Shown: in pieces, positions 1 to 11,359 of the stretch
How positions within the stretch are numbered: the stretch's first letter is position 1
Layout of the letters: each line of letters opens with the position of its first letter
Origin: Capitulum mitella
Lineage: Eukaryota > Arthropoda > Thecostraca > Pollicipedomorpha > Pollicipedidae
Direction: 5' to 3'
NCBI GenBank assembly: GCA_030062745.1
Contig: CP099840.1
Coordinates: 18,645,382 to 18,709,381 of the forward strand
Length of the DNA: 64,000 bases
The notes under the pieces: model-generated
The model's database searches: none
The model's input: only the letters and a program-made list of their open reading frames with translations
Told to the model about the DNA's origin: nothing
Position numbers and translations under genes: made by a program

Positions 1-898
1 CACGCAATCGGTTTAGCTGGAAAATGGAACGACTTCTAGAGCCAGTTGCAAAATGGAATCCACTTGAGTAAATAAAGTGTTTAGCATGGACGGTGCCATC
101 GTGGGGTATATGGTTATACCAGTACTCCACAGTCATTTCATTGTGGGATACAACCTATACCCAGTGCCCCATAATAATCGTAGCTCGTGAGGTGAAATAT
201 TGTGGTGAAACATTCAATTGTTCCTTAGATTTTTGGGAACCGTCATTTGGTCCAGATACGCGGCAAGTTTTTAGTAAAAAGACAGTAAGATAGAGAGTAA
301 AAGACAGATAGTGAACACATCGTAAATCGTAAAATGAAGTGGTCCAAATCCGGATAGCAACCCAGTTTTGAGAGGGTTTCATTTCAAGAGCACATCGTCT
401 TGGCAGCACCCCTGGTAGTACCCCACAGTCAAAAATTCGCGACGCCGCCCCTGGTGTTTAGAATCCATTTAACATTCGTAAGTTCCAAAAAGGCTTTGTG
501 GCAAACATGACGCGAGAAAGGAAGCTTCCTATAGAAAATTGTTGAAACTGAAGCCTGACCATTTGAAGCGCCGGACTGTAAGTGTGTGATGCAATATGAC
601 AAAAAGATCCACGGCTGCACCACTCTCGTAGGTCGGATTTGTAACACTGGACATTTTGTGCAGAAGAGATCGCAGTGTTTTAAACCATGGCACCGGATGA
701 CAATGGATGCTTGCTTCTCATCTCAGGTGAGGCACTGCCTTTTGTTACTAAATGAGCCCACCGCGCCTGCCTGCCAATGATATCACGAGCAGCCCGTGAC
801 TATTGATAACATGAGTACGGAGCACGGATGCAGAAAAATGCGAAAAACGTACGGAGCATGTGCAGCGTAAGCGCGTGTTACCTGAACAGAAGGACGAT
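1..898. other. No gene seen; probable retrotransposon LTR or flank
   Basis: No reading frame here looks coding. The sequence around 901-918 (ATGGTGTCAGAATG) resembles the primer-binding-site region seen just inside the 5' LTR of many Ty3/gypsy elements. The 5' LTR of the decayed element that follows may therefore end at about 898-900. No second LTR copy was found to confirm this, so the LTR boundary is inference only. Confidence 0.3.
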
Positions 899-1195
899 AC
901 ATGGTGTCAGAATGCGAACTTACCCATTCTTAGCCCCTAAGATTAAAGATTCAGCTCAGTCTAGCGTAGAGGCTGCTTGGAAGGCGTGAAGGAAACAATA
1001 GAAACATCATCAGATTGCAGCTTGCCAGAGAAGTCAGAAGACGTACGAGTCGCTACACAGTGAGCCTGTCTACACTCAGGCTAAGAGGCTACAGAGGCTA
1101 AGGAACTGTTCGATGGACTTTGTTCATCAGAAGTGGAATAAACAACCTGACTTTAATCCTGGCCAAATTCTAACAGCACTGCGTGGGAACGCTTA

Positions 1196-1420
1196 ATGAG
1201 ACGCATAAAAAAATTCAAGTCTAATACGCGCGGCCAAGAACCACACGAATCCGTCGACAGTTACGTATCTGCGTTCAGTCATCCATTGACGTCTCCGCCT
1301 TCCGTGTTCTTGAAAATACAAACACACCAACTCACACCTACGACAGATCAAGGTGATGAACAAATCCAGGCAGCCAGCTCCAAAAATCCCAAACCAAATG
1401 GCGTCTTTGCTGGCCTGTAA
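1196..1420 (+). pseudogene. gypsy gag remnant
   Basis: The translation contains the motif ESVDSYVSAF, which matches the conserved E-S-V-D-x-Y-V core seen in many Ty3/gypsy Gag proteins. Just after the stop, a zinc-knuckle-like CKFCGRKH is readable, where the nucleocapsid CCHC box would be expected. The 74-codon open segment is only a fragment. The frame is broken upstream and downstream, and no protein is expected. Confidence 0.55.
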
Positions 1421-2339
1421 ATTCTGCGGCCGTAAGCATGTCTTTCGGGAACATATGTTCCCCGTATGAGGGAAAACGTTAACCGAGGTGTGGTGGCAGG
1501 AATCACCTCGCCACTACATGTATCAAAAAGAGACGTCTGATGCTTGTACCGCCCGGAAACAATCAGCCGTTCATACGCAGATGTTGAAGCTGATGATGCG
1601 TCTTACGACTGCAGCAAGCGGACAGGATCAAATGTGAATATTCAGATCGGGGCTACAGAACGACCAGCTTCTGTTCGATAACACGGCTCTGTCCTCATGA
1701 AAGATGATCATATGCAGTAGTTCTTCGCTGACATGGGAGGTACAGTCAGCGTGATACCACTGCGCGAGTACAGCCACCAAGGATCGAAACATGAGAGAAC
1801 TTATGCTATACGAAACACACCTCGTGATATTCAGGGGGTCTAAAACAGACTGTTAGAAAGAGATTCGTTCGGATATCGAACACGAAGAGCATGTGTGATT
1901 ATGATATTGAGTTTCTGGCTGTCAGGGAAAATTTTCCTCGTGTGCTGGGTGTCCAAGCGCTCCAAAATATGGGAATAACAAACGAAATTATCAGGCGGGG
2001 AAATACAGATACATGCGATGCTGTCGCAAAGAACGCTTTATCGCCGTTTGCCGCGATCCGATGAATGAAATGGCTGGAGAACTGACCAAATAGGACAACG
2101 GGGAAAAGCACCAGAATCTGGGAACGGAAAGTTTCCTGGGGGCCATTGAAAGTTTTCAGTTCTCCATTGAAGGTCACCCAGTTCGTCTTCCCACTTGCAC
2201 CATTCTGGTCGCGCTGGAGAAGGCTCTCAAAAATGACCTTGGCTCTCCAACTTATCAGTCCTGGTGTTAACTGCCACACCGACTGAGTATCAGGTTGTCA
2301 GCGGTGCAAAATCGATAAGGAAATATCCGCCCCTCCATT

Positions 2340-2606
2340 CATCCTAAACCACTGAACCGGGGACTGAAAAATAGTTTCTCTCAACTTTCAACATTTGGTG
2401 ATATGATTGGCTGATGAACAGACCTGATGAACAGACGATCCCTATGCTGGATGGAAAGAAGTTTTTACTGTATGCGGCGCCAAAGAACGGGTTTTGGCAT
2501 GTGGAACGTGATAAAAAGAACAGCTGTGTTGCAACTTTTGGAATCCCACGGGGCTTGTACCGCTGGTTGTGGCAGTGCTACGGTGTCTCGATGTTTTTTT
2601 CAGCAG
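2340..2606 (+). pseudogene. gypsy reverse transcriptase fragment
   Basis: Frame one (2340-2411) reads HPKPLNRGLKNSFSQL, matching the DP.DLN.ALKR..YPLPT segment of gypsy RT. After a frameshift the open frame from 2414 contains KNGFWHVERDKK and FGIPRGLYRWL, equivalent to the conserved DAK.GFWHV.LDE and TPFGRYRWLR blocks. The reading ends at the TTAA where family A copy 1 inserted. The catalytic YxDD block is not visible, because the frame is broken around the insertion. Confidence 0.75.
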
Positions 2607-2610
2607 TTAA

Positions 2611-3830
2611 CCCGTCCCCGAATGGGGGGGGGCAGTTGACTGCCCCCCCTGAGGTTTTTCTGAGATTGCGAGAGAACCAACAAACACAGAGTCACGAAAC
2701 TTTGTGTACCTTTTGCTCCATCAATTTTACGTCTCGTGTCAAAATTTTGACTTCAGGTCAGGTCAGATGCCTGACCTAGGCCAGGTCAAACAGACCTATG
2801 TCAAAAAAAGTTTAGCGCCCTCTAACTTTTTTGCAAAACAAGATATCTCAATAATACTTTCAGGGATTAGTGATCGTGATAGATGCAACAAATCTGCTAT
2901 CTCGGATTTTTTGGAATTTTCCGGGTCATTGACCTAAGGTCAAGCCCATTTTTAACACATGTCGCCGTTTTTTTCGGAAATTGACGAAATATTCCATAAC
3001 ATTTTTAGTGTGGAGTGAAGCAGACATCTAGTTGCCGTCATTGGGCAAAGTATCAGTGACTTCCAGCCATTGGCCTGAGGTCAGGTCACCAATAACTGTA
3101 GTGGGCCAAAATGTACCACCGTCAAAATCGACGATAAATTACTCAGAATGGGTGGAAAATGGCAAAACTAGCTTGCACAGACGTAATTAATACCAGGAAC
3201 CTCAAAAAGTTTGAAAAAGTAGCATATTTTGGAAATAAACAGGCTCTCGCGAATAAAGCTCCGCCAACTTTGTAGATTGGCAACTAATCAATTTTTCCAA
3301 AATTTAAGCATGAGAAACCATCACAAGAACCACAAAGATCAATCAAATTTGCATAGATCGTCTTTTTTCGCGAAAATAAAGGAACGCTAAAATTAGTTCC
3401 CGTCAACTTGGTACCGCATACGGCAGCGGCGCACAGTGACGGCTGACGGGAGAATGAAGGTGTCTTTAATTCAACGTTTCGGCGTATATATTGAACAAAT
3501 CTGAGGAAATTAGACGTGTATCGGCATCTGTTGACATTTACTTGTGCGCTGGTGTCTTTACCTATGCGTTTTTAGTCACAGCCCTTGAGATTCAGGCCAT
3601 TTCTCGGTCTGATGCAGTCGGCTATGAGAAAACATATATAGGGCGTAAATTGGCTTACATATTATCTAAAACTAAAAATGAGATCAGTTTCGAGCTCTAC
3701 TCGTGACAGGCTTTCCAACGGTATGCTTATTTTTATCGTGCGACCAACCGTTCGTGAGTTAGAGGGGGGGGCAGCCAACTGCCCCCCCCCAGTCGCCGGT
3801 GTTCGGGACGGACCGACGGTCGTGCGCGGG
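2611..3830 (+). mobile_element. Family A TTAA element, copy 1 (piggyBac-like MITE)
   Basis: A 1,220-bp element is flanked by TTAA (2607-2610) and CTAA (3831-3834). It starts CCCGTCCCCG and ends GCGCGGG. Just inside each end is a GC hairpin with a G-run, CAGTTGACTG and a C-run. TTAA target duplication with CCC...GGG ends is the hallmark of piggyBac superfamily elements. No transposase frame is present, so it would need an enzyme in trans. It interrupts the gypsy RT. Best matched by the copies at 35521 and 40655. Confidence 0.8.
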
Positions 3831-4139
3831 CTAAAAGATGTTTAAACGAACAACTTGAAGGTCTGGTGCATATGAAAGCTATGGCGGACGAAATCCCGAT
3901 AATCTCTGCTGGTACAGAAATAGACGCGATTCCCAGTCATGTGAAGCTGGTAAGTCTACTGCAGCGATGTATGAAACGTGTGCTGAAGTTAAGACTTCGA
4001 AAAAAGGAAGTTCAGAAAACCAGAGGTTTCCGGCACGTGCCATGTCTCCTCCTGAATATCAAGCCATGAAAGGTCAGGACACTGAGCGAAATGCCACACT
4101 CAGGAGATACGAAGGCAGTGCAGAGAATCTTCGGGCTGG

Positions 4140-4600
4140 GTGAACTACGTGCAAAGGCTTGCACTGAATCTGGCTGAGGTCTCCGGTCCTCTTCAAGACC
4201 TGCTCAAGACAAATATGCTGCTTCACTTTCACGTAAGTGTCCATGGCAAGGTTGAAGGCTTGGGCTTTGTTATCATAACCAGCGGCCCAATCCGTAGACG
4301 CGTCTCCGAGGGAGGCGCCTATTTGATGGAGGGTGCACACCCTGTAGCTTTGGCGTCAAGGTAACTGAACAGGACGGAGCAGAATTATCAAAAAATATAA
4401 AGAAATGTTTGCAATGTTTAACAGTGACAAAGTTTAAAAAGTACGTTTTCGGCAGGCTCATGACCGAGCATTCTGATCACAAACCTCTCCCAAACTATCT
4501 TCAAAGAAAGCCTCCGAGACGCTACAGGTACTTCACGTGCTGGCTTACAGGCAACAGCGTGTGGCGCTGGCTGCACAAAAATTTGACTTCAAGATGATGC
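4140..4600 (+). pseudogene. gypsy RT connection and RNase H fragment
   Basis: This resumes the pol reading on the far side of the family A insertion. VNYVQRLALNLAEVSGPLQ corresponds to the gypsy block around V.Y..KF.PNLSE...PLR. It is followed by PVALASR, then LNRTEQNYQKI after a stop, then KYVFGRLMTEHSDHKPL, the RNase H signature with its D-H-K-P motif. Several stops and frameshifts separate these blocks, so it is a fossil. The order of blocks across the insertion shows that the family A element entered an existing retrotransposon. Confidence 0.75.
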
Positions 4601-4825
4601 GCAAGAAATGAATTTTAAATCTGAATTTCATCTGGCGAACACCCAGTGGGGCACATTTAGCAGAAAAATCCATCTGTGCGAGTCTGCAGAATACCTGCTC
4701 CCTAAATCCGGTGCGGTCAGACCAAGAGGTTGCCACATAAGGACAGAAGAAATGGCGGTATCTGAGAAAAGGGCTGACATTTTTAAAAAGGCTCCGGAAA
4801 CAGAATGGCAGCTGTTTGAGCTAAA

Positions 4826-5068
4826 GTGTCGGTGAAAACTGCATTGCCCGACTGTAGGAAGTATATGAAGCCACATCTCCTGAAGCGTTTTGGATTCAAA
4901 GATGAAATATTGACTGGTAAGAGGTTTGTTTCCAAAGGACACAGACTGGTGATACCTGCTGACGCCAGGTATCAAAGGTTCATATCATCTCGACTGGGCA
5001 TACAAAGTACGCTTCGCCGACCGAGAGAATTGTTGCAGTGGTCGGAAACGAACACTACTGGTATCTAA
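4826..5068 (+). pseudogene. gypsy integrase N-terminal (HHCC) fragment
   Basis: The 80-codon frame contains GHRLVIPADARYQR and later LRRPRELLQW, aligning with the gypsy integrase entry segment (G.RLVIP...R...L) and zinc-binding region (KC..RAREL..WPGM). The paired zinc-ligand residues are not preserved. The integrase core (D-D-35-E) is not visible downstream, where family B copy 1 begins. Confidence 0.6.
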
Positions 5069-5286
5069 GACTGCATTTCCTAGATGCCCTGTTTGTCAGT
5101 CGTAGCCAGTATCGCAGCAAAAGGATATCCATCTCTCACGAAATACCAGAACGACCATGACAGAAATTGGGTGCGACTTGATGGAATTTCAAGGCTGACT
5201 TTATCTTGCGACTGTAGATTTTTTTGGAATCGTCGAATGTGAAAGGCTGCACGCCAAGAAAAGTGATAAGTCGCCCGGATGTTTAA

Positions 5287-6498
5287 ACCTATTCCCGGAG
5301 GGCTAGACGGTATGGTCGAAGCCCGGCAGGGGGGCGGATTCGGCCCCCCCCCCGAGATCTCGAGAGCTAGTCGTCCGATTTCATCGCAACAAACGGCAAT
5401 CGACTTGCCGTGACGTGAACTACATTTTTATAAAAAAAACATTTTCAAAATTTCAAAATTTGTGGATGCAGGGGCCAAAAATGTTAAAATTGGGAGTACT
5501 TTTGGACTTCTTATAACTCCGTTGTTTATGGACCGATTTCAGTAAAACTGGCATGAATCGAGAGATTATGGATAGGGCTTTTACCATGGGCCCACAAATC
5601 TGAAATTTTGAGAAAATTCATGGGCGTTCACAGGGTTTCAAAAATAGAAGAACTAGTTTTCTAATAACTGAATGAACAAAAAGGTAAAAACACTTTTTTG
5701 ACTTCTGCTAGTCATGCTATGCTAAAGAAGTACAAATCGCATTACAATGTTTGTATAATGTTAACATAGGCGGTGCCAGGGACATGAAAAAGGGGAAACT
5801 GTCATGGTCACACGTTCTTCAGATCAACTTGTGACCTTTGAATAGCCTTAAATGACCTCCAGTGACCTTGGGGTGACTTGAAATGATCTCGTGTGCATTT
5901 GATATTATCTGTAAACGTTTTTAATCATATGAATTCACTCTGTTCCAAAAATTTCATTTTATGGCTATTGCGATATAGGGTACGCGCACTGACATTTTAG
6001 GTCATAGCTCCGTGACCCGATCTGATATCAAGCTGAAACTTGGTACATAAGTAGAGGGCACCCTTCTACGTCATATGTATTTCTGGTTTGGCATTTGATA
6101 AAACGACGCCGAAATTATTGCAAAAAAACAAATTTTGAACTTTGACCTTGACCTGACCTTGTAAAGTGACCTCAGATAAACAAAATATTGTGTGCACATT
6201 GCGCAACTATTTAGCTATACATCCATATAAAGGTTTTAGTTCTATCTTACAAACTCTGTTTTTGGGAGACATTTTCCTTTTACCCTCAACATGGCCAAAA
6301 ATAGCCTGAGGTGCCTCCCAAAAACGTTACCTGGCTCCGCTCCTCAGCAAAGTAGAATTGTGAAATTTTGTCACAGCTCGTAGAAAGAATAGCTAGGAAA
6401 AGTGACCAAGTTTCGTGAAGCTGCGTTAAAAAGCCTGGAATTGGCAAGCAAAAAACCCGAGGTGGGGGCGGATTCAGCCCCCCCTGCCGGGAATAGGG
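5287..6498 (+). mobile_element. Family B TTAA element, copy 1 (piggyBac-like MITE)
   Basis: A 1,212-bp element lies between TTAA (5283-5286) and TTAA (6499-6502). Its ends are near-perfect inverted copies of CCTATTCCCGG. Subterminal hairpins built on GGGGGCGGATTC and C-runs lie near both ends. The interior has no coding frame. It contains TTTGACCTTGACCTGACCTT at 6141-6160 plus further TGACCT motifs. It is about 90 percent alike by eye to the copy at 16419. It sits directly after the gypsy remnant. Confidence 0.8.
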
Positions 6499-6539
6499 TT
6501 AAAGAACCCATCACAGTTGTTGGTTTTCGAAATTCATAG

Positions 6540-7130
6540 GCAAATCCAGTGCACATAAAAAAGGGGCATTTGCTTGCAGTAAATGCTATTCATCCCTCAA
6601 CATATTTTGAATCTGGCGAGCTTATTTGTGCTCGGAAAACATTTCCATGTGCGTTACATGGCATATCATATACATAGGACAAATGCCCATAGGTGGATCC
6701 AGTTACCAAAAAACGGGGTAACATTCTATGAGATAAATTATTGGTTTGGCTACCACATTCAAACACATTGTAAAAACCAATTTGCACTGTGGTTAACGTT
6801 CGCATTTTGAGATCATAAGCATATCACACTTTGAAACAGCAGAATCAAAGGCGTAACCAGAGCAGAATCGAAAAATAACGAGTTGATTTATTAATTAATT
6901 GAATAATTCGTAAATTTAATAAAATAAAAAGTAATTTTTGAAGAAAGTGTTGAGTATTTTAGCGGTATTTTCCGGATTTGGTGAAGTTATATGAGTAAAA
7001 AGACACATTTCCATATATGGCACATGTCATATTATCTGCACATTGCACGTGACCAAAGGCTGATCTAGGTACCAGAAAGCCCGTTAATGGCGAAAAAACC
7101 GGAGGGGGCAAGAAACTGCGCCCGCCCCTT
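6540..7130 (+). repeat. Dispersed repeat, family C copy 1
   Basis: The stretch from about 6770 to 7100 (CAATTTGCACTGTG, CGCATTTTGAGATCATAAGC, ACATGTCATATTATCTG, GTACCAGAAAGC) matches, in order and orientation, the stretch at about 36960-37230. No terminal repeats or coding frame were identified, so its class is unknown. The boundaries are approximate. Confidence 0.5.
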
Positions 7131-7156
7131 CCCCGGCTCGGAACCGTGTAAAATGA

Positions 7157-7490
7157 ATAAAGCGAAATGATACATTTACAAACAACGCAGCAATCACGTG
7201 TTCCGTTTGGGTATCGGTTTTCAGTGTTGGCGGAGGGCGGCGGGACGCGGCGCGGACAGAGGGCGCCACCCAGCCGGCCCCAAACGAACCGGCCGACACG
7301 CCGGCTCCGACCGAGGCGGCCGCTGCTCTACGGGATGTGGACGGCGAGACGCCACAGCGGCTGAAAACGTTCTGGCTGGCTTATGTCTGTAATGCTACGG
7401 AAACATTTCCCCATTTTTCTGCAATATTTTCAGTACATCTCGACCCTTGGCAGAATTTTCCTCTTTTACGGCTTCTTACGCCATTAAAAT
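7157..7490 (+). other. Stop-free GC-rich frame, possible exon
   Basis: One + strand frame is open for about 110 codons without an ATG. A possible acceptor (GGTATCGGTTTTCAG, ending near 7220) precedes a segment rich in Ala, Pro, Thr and Glu, including APNEPADTPAPTEAAAALRD. The bias resembles the two better-supported genes in this window. No convincing donor was found. A similar GGATATCTGGTTTCGGTTTTC stretch at about 33020 hints that part of it is repetitive. Function unknown. Confidence 0.25.
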
Positions 7491-7499
7491 GTTGAATAG

Positions 7500-8620
7500 T
7501 CCTGTACAAGGTACATCCAGTGTTTTCTGTTTGCTTGTTTGCTTGCTTGCTTGCTTGTTTTTTGCTCAGAATATGGCAAGCTTTTCTACTGTTATAATGA
7601 GAACGGTTATTAGGCTTTCGTCCACAGACCTGTAAACACCATATTAGTATATCAATGTTTCAGCACAGATTGCAATAAGTCCTAAAACAGGACTTTACTT
7701 CCCTTATGCCTACAGAAGATTCGGGAACGTTTCAAAGTCGAAGTTTCAAAGTTTCAAAGCGGAAAGTTGAAAATTTGCTAAAGGTGTATAACAGGATGTC
7801 CGATTTTATCATTCCATACAGAAAAATGTTCATCGGTATAACTGAAGTGACCATGTGATAAGGAAAACTTCCAAAATAAGTGTTTTTATTCGAACGCCGT
7901 ATGTCGTGCATTGTTCCTTCGTTCCTTAGCCTCATATCTCTTGGCCATTTATCTTCTAGTGCTCCCTGTTCCGTGTGTTGTCTTACCTTGAAGCTCAGAA
8001 TAAGTTCGTTGTAAACAATGCGGAATAGGCTTATTTTTCTAGGAAGCAAAGCTATTTTGTACAGCACAGCAACACAGGAAGCACGATGTTTTTTCAAGGC
8101 TGAAACTATGTATACAATTTGGAATGCTCCTAATCAATGATAAATAACACAGCAACGTTATTTTTGTATTAAACTAGATGCATGTCATTGCGCTTCGGCA
8201 ATGATTTGGGCTAAAGTCGAAATTTCTTACAGCAATGGATCGTGCACCTTCGTGCAATCGGAGGACCCAAAATCCAACAACTTGCACTCCCACATGGGTG
8301 CTTATTTGTCTTGATTGTCCTTGACATTTGTGACTTTGCAGCCTGATATTGGCGATCAATACACATGCAAAACACAAGTGCACTGCTACTGCCACCAACA
8401 AACGCCTCGCGCCCCGCTCCGCTGCGATATTTGTTTTCTGGCTTCTTTTTCGACGCATCAGTCAGGATTGACCATTAGCGTCGTAGTCGGAAGCCGACTG
8501 GTCTTGAGTCGTGTGTCTCGCCAGGCGTCAGTCGGTCGGTCGCGCAGCCTGGCTGCGCTCCGCAACGACTGTCAGCTGACCGCCGCCCTTATCTCAGGCC
8601 AACGACCCCGCGCCAGCCAG
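7500..8620. other. No supported gene
   Basis: AT-rich sequence with only short overlapping frames on both strands and no splice-supported exon. A run of GCTTGCTTGCTTGC occurs near 7530. The long + frame from 8315 derives much of its length from the minisatellite that follows. Confidence 0.5.
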
Positions 8621-8627
8621 CTCCGTC

Positions 8628-8815
8628 CAGCGGCACAGTATACATCCCGGGAGCGCCCGGTCCGCCCGGTGGCACAGTATACGTCCCGGGAGCGCCAGCT
8701 TCGTCCAGCGGCACAGTATACATCCCGGGAGCGCCCGGTCCGCCCGGTGGCACAGTATACATCCCGGGAGCGCCCGATCCGCCCCGCGGCACAATATACA
8801 GCCCGGCCACAGGCC
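8628..8815. repeat. 39-bp minisatellite (about 5 copies)
   Basis: The unit begins GGCACAGTATACATCCCGGG and continues AGCGCCCGGTCCGCCCGGT, 39 bp in all. It is repeated about five times with point differences. Because 39 is divisible by three it is open in several frames. The - strand would read a 13-residue GAPGMYTVPPGGP-like unit. Its core resembles, in inverted form, the 39-bp unit at 22.34-22.85 kb. Confidence 0.85.
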
Positions 8816-8899
8816 GGTAACCGGATGCTTACAGGTCACCACACAGCCCGCCACAAAATGTGGCGTCTCCAGCATCAGCGGTACCCAAACCAAAGGCCT

Positions 8900-9690
8900 G
8901 AATAGCGAACGGGTACACTTCAGCACGTGCGTCCCGCACACACCAAGTTAAAGCCATTGGCATCCAAAACAGTCATATGTATTGAACAGCACGTATCACA
9001 GGCTTATACCTGCCAATTTTCAGCACCCCTACGGTATTACTTTTGCAGCAATGAAGAAGGGGTGCTATTCTTGGGCATTCCGCGCTTCACGTTCACGTTA
9101 CATTCCTCTTTTCGACCCGAATCCATCGAAATCCATCGCTCAGCTGCCCATCCGCCTTTTCAAGCCATCAGTGCACCAAACTGAGCCGTATGCGTCCAGA
9201 AAATGGGCCCATAAGAAACAAGAGACTTAAGATGGGTGCGCGCGCGCTGCACGTGGCCTCTACCACCCTGCCCATCATATGGGGTACCGTTGGATAGCCT
9301 TAGTGCTGGTCTAATTACACGCCGAATTTCAGCCGCCTATAGTCATTCGTCCTGCACTTGGAGGTCCCGAAGTCCAAACCGAAACACGTGCCTGTGTTTT
9401 CGTGGATATATACGTGGATTGTGGATATATACGTGGATAATAACGTGGATTGCGCTTGGATGTGGACTACAAAATCGAACACCAGAAAGTGGGGCCCATG
9501 TCGTCACCAAGTCTTGAGCCTATATCCCCCGCCTTTTAACATGTATCCGTGATTAGCTGAATCATGAACAGGTTTAGCTCGTGCCAAGTGGCATGTGTCA
9601 CATGCCACAAATCGCTTTGGAACCTGCACCGATGGTGGGATTTGTGTTGCGATCGGCGGGCGCGTTCGGGCGCTAAGGGCCGCGAAGTCT
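8900..9690. other. No supported gene; short GTGGATATATAC tandem
   Basis: Overlapping short frames only. Near 9402-9466 a GTGGATATATAC motif is repeated three to four times with variations. No splice-supported exon. Confidence 0.4.
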
Positions 9691-9692
9691 GA

Positions 9693-9719
9693 ACACACGC
9701 ACACACACACACACACACT
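9693..9719. repeat. (AC)n microsatellite
   Basis: Uninterrupted AC dinucleotide run apart from one GC step. Confidence 0.95.
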
Positions 9720-9789
9720 GATGCACACACCAACACCCAAATCTGAACTTTTTCGAGCGACCACTATGTATGAAATCTCAGTTCCTTAA

Positions 9790-11008
9790 CCCCCCGGCTG
9801 GGCGGGCAGTTGACCGCTCCCCCCCCGAGGTTTTTCTGGGATTGCGAGAGAACGAACAAACACAGAGCCACGAAACTTCGTGTACCTTTTGCCTCATCAT
9901 TTTTACACCTTGTGTCAAAGTTTTGATCTCAGGCCAGGTTAGGTGCCTGACCTAGGTCAGGCCAAACGGACCTATGTCAAAAAAAGTTGAGCGCCCTCTA
10001 ACTTTTTTTGGAAAACAAGATGTCATAATAATACTTTCAGGGAATTAGTGATCGTGATAGATGCAACAAATCTGCTCTCCCAGATTTTTCGCAATTTCCC
10101 GGGTCATTAACCTAAGGTCAAGCCCAGTTTTAAGACATGTTGTCGTTTTTTCGGATACTGACGGAATATTTCATAACATTTTTAGTGTTGAGTGAAGCAG
10201 ACATCTCGTTACCGTCATTGGGCAAACTATCAATGACTTCCAGCCATTGACCTGAGGTCAGGTCACGAATAACTATTGTGAGACAAAATGTACCACTGTC
10301 AAAATCGGCGATGAATTACTCAGAATGGGTAGAAAATGGCAGAACTGGCTTGCACAGACGTAAGTAATACCAGGAACCTCAAAAAGTTTAAAAAATCGCA
10401 TATTTTGGAAATAAACAGGCAATCGCGAATAAAGCTCCGTCAGTTGTGTACATTGGTAACTAATGATTTTTTCCAAGATTGAAGCATGAAAAAGCATCAC
10501 AAGAACCACTAAGATCAATAAAATTTACATGGATAGGCTTTTTTCGTGAAAATAAAGGAACGCTAAAATTAGTTCCGGTTAATTTCTTACTGCATACGGC
10601 TGCGGCGCACGCCGACGGCCGGCGCAAAAGCTGTCGTGTCTTTAACTGAACGTTTCGACTTATATGTTGAACAAATCCGAGAAATAAAATGTGTATCGGC
10701 ATTTGCGGGCCTTTACTTGTGCGCTGGTGCCTTTACCTATGCGTTATTAGTCACAGCCCTTGAGATTCAGGCCGTTTCTCGGTCTCATGCAGTCGGCAAT
10801 GAGAAAACATATATAGGACGTAAATTGCTTGCATATTATCTAAAACTAAAAATGAGACCAGTTTCGAGCTCTACGCGTCTCACGCTTTCCAGCGGTGTGC
10901 TTATTTTTATCGTGCGACCAACCGTTCATGAGTTAGAGGGGGCGGCCAACTGCCACCCCCTTACCCCCAGTCGGGCATGATCGTAACCGACCGACGGTCG
11001 TGCGCGGG
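9790..11008 (+). mobile_element. Family A TTAA element, copy 2
   Basis: A 1,219-bp copy with intact TTAA on both sides (9786-9789 and 11009-11012). The left end is altered (CCCCCCGGCTGG) and the right end is TGCGCGGG. Interior landmarks match the other copies, including GATCGTGATAGATGCAACAA and AAACATATATAGG. It is more diverged than copies 1, 3 and 4. No transposase frame. Confidence 0.8.
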
Positions 11009-11175
11009 TTAAAAGCGCGCAAAACACGCTTTCATCTCTTTCGATTTTGGACAAGTCAACGATGAGCCGTGAACTTTTATTACTCCACTCCGTTACGATG
11101 GCCTTTTTGAATTTTTGAATTTTGAATTTGAATTTCAAACAGAAGTTTTAAAAAGGTGGTTTATCAGTCAGGTTG

Positions 11176-11233
<58 letters not shown>

Positions 11234-11248
11234 TATTGTTATATATAT

Positions 11249-11292
<44 letters not shown>

Positions 11293-11310
11293 CATATATG
11301 TTATATATAT
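11176..11310. repeat. (TA)n microsatellite, interrupted
   Basis: A long TA dinucleotide tract with one short interruption, followed to about 11360 by degenerate ATATGTTAC repeats. The open frames across it are artefacts. Confidence 0.95.
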
Positions 11311-11359
11311 GTTACGTATGTTATGTATAACATATATATGTGTAACAACATATATAACG

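Larger units (their letters stand above)
900..5250 (+). mobile_element. Decayed Ty3/gypsy-type LTR retrotransposon
   Basis: Fragments of a gypsy polyprotein occur on the + strand in the expected order. They are a gag-like segment (1196-1420), a zinc-knuckle remnant, a protease C-terminal remnant (near 1899-1990), reverse transcriptase (2340-2600), RT connection (4140-4260), RNase H (4290-4600) and the integrase zinc-binding region (4826-5068). All are broken by stops and frameshifts. The element is split by a TTAA-flanked family A insertion at 2611-3830, and a family B element lies directly downstream at 5287. No matching LTR pair was identified, so the true ends are unknown. The copy cannot encode working proteins. 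Confidence 0.8.

Noticed and set aside
1899..2279. 126-codon - strand ORF
   Set aside because: It is antisense to the gypsy protease/RT linker, whose + strand remnants are recognisable.
2704..2937. Repeated small ORFs within family A copies (also at 35608 and 41544)
   Set aside because: They recur because the element recurs. They lack transposase motifs and are not conserved as frames in every copy.
8315..8905. 196-codon + frame and collagen-like - frame
   Set aside because: Most of the length is the 39-bp minisatellite. The upstream part has no coding bias or domain.
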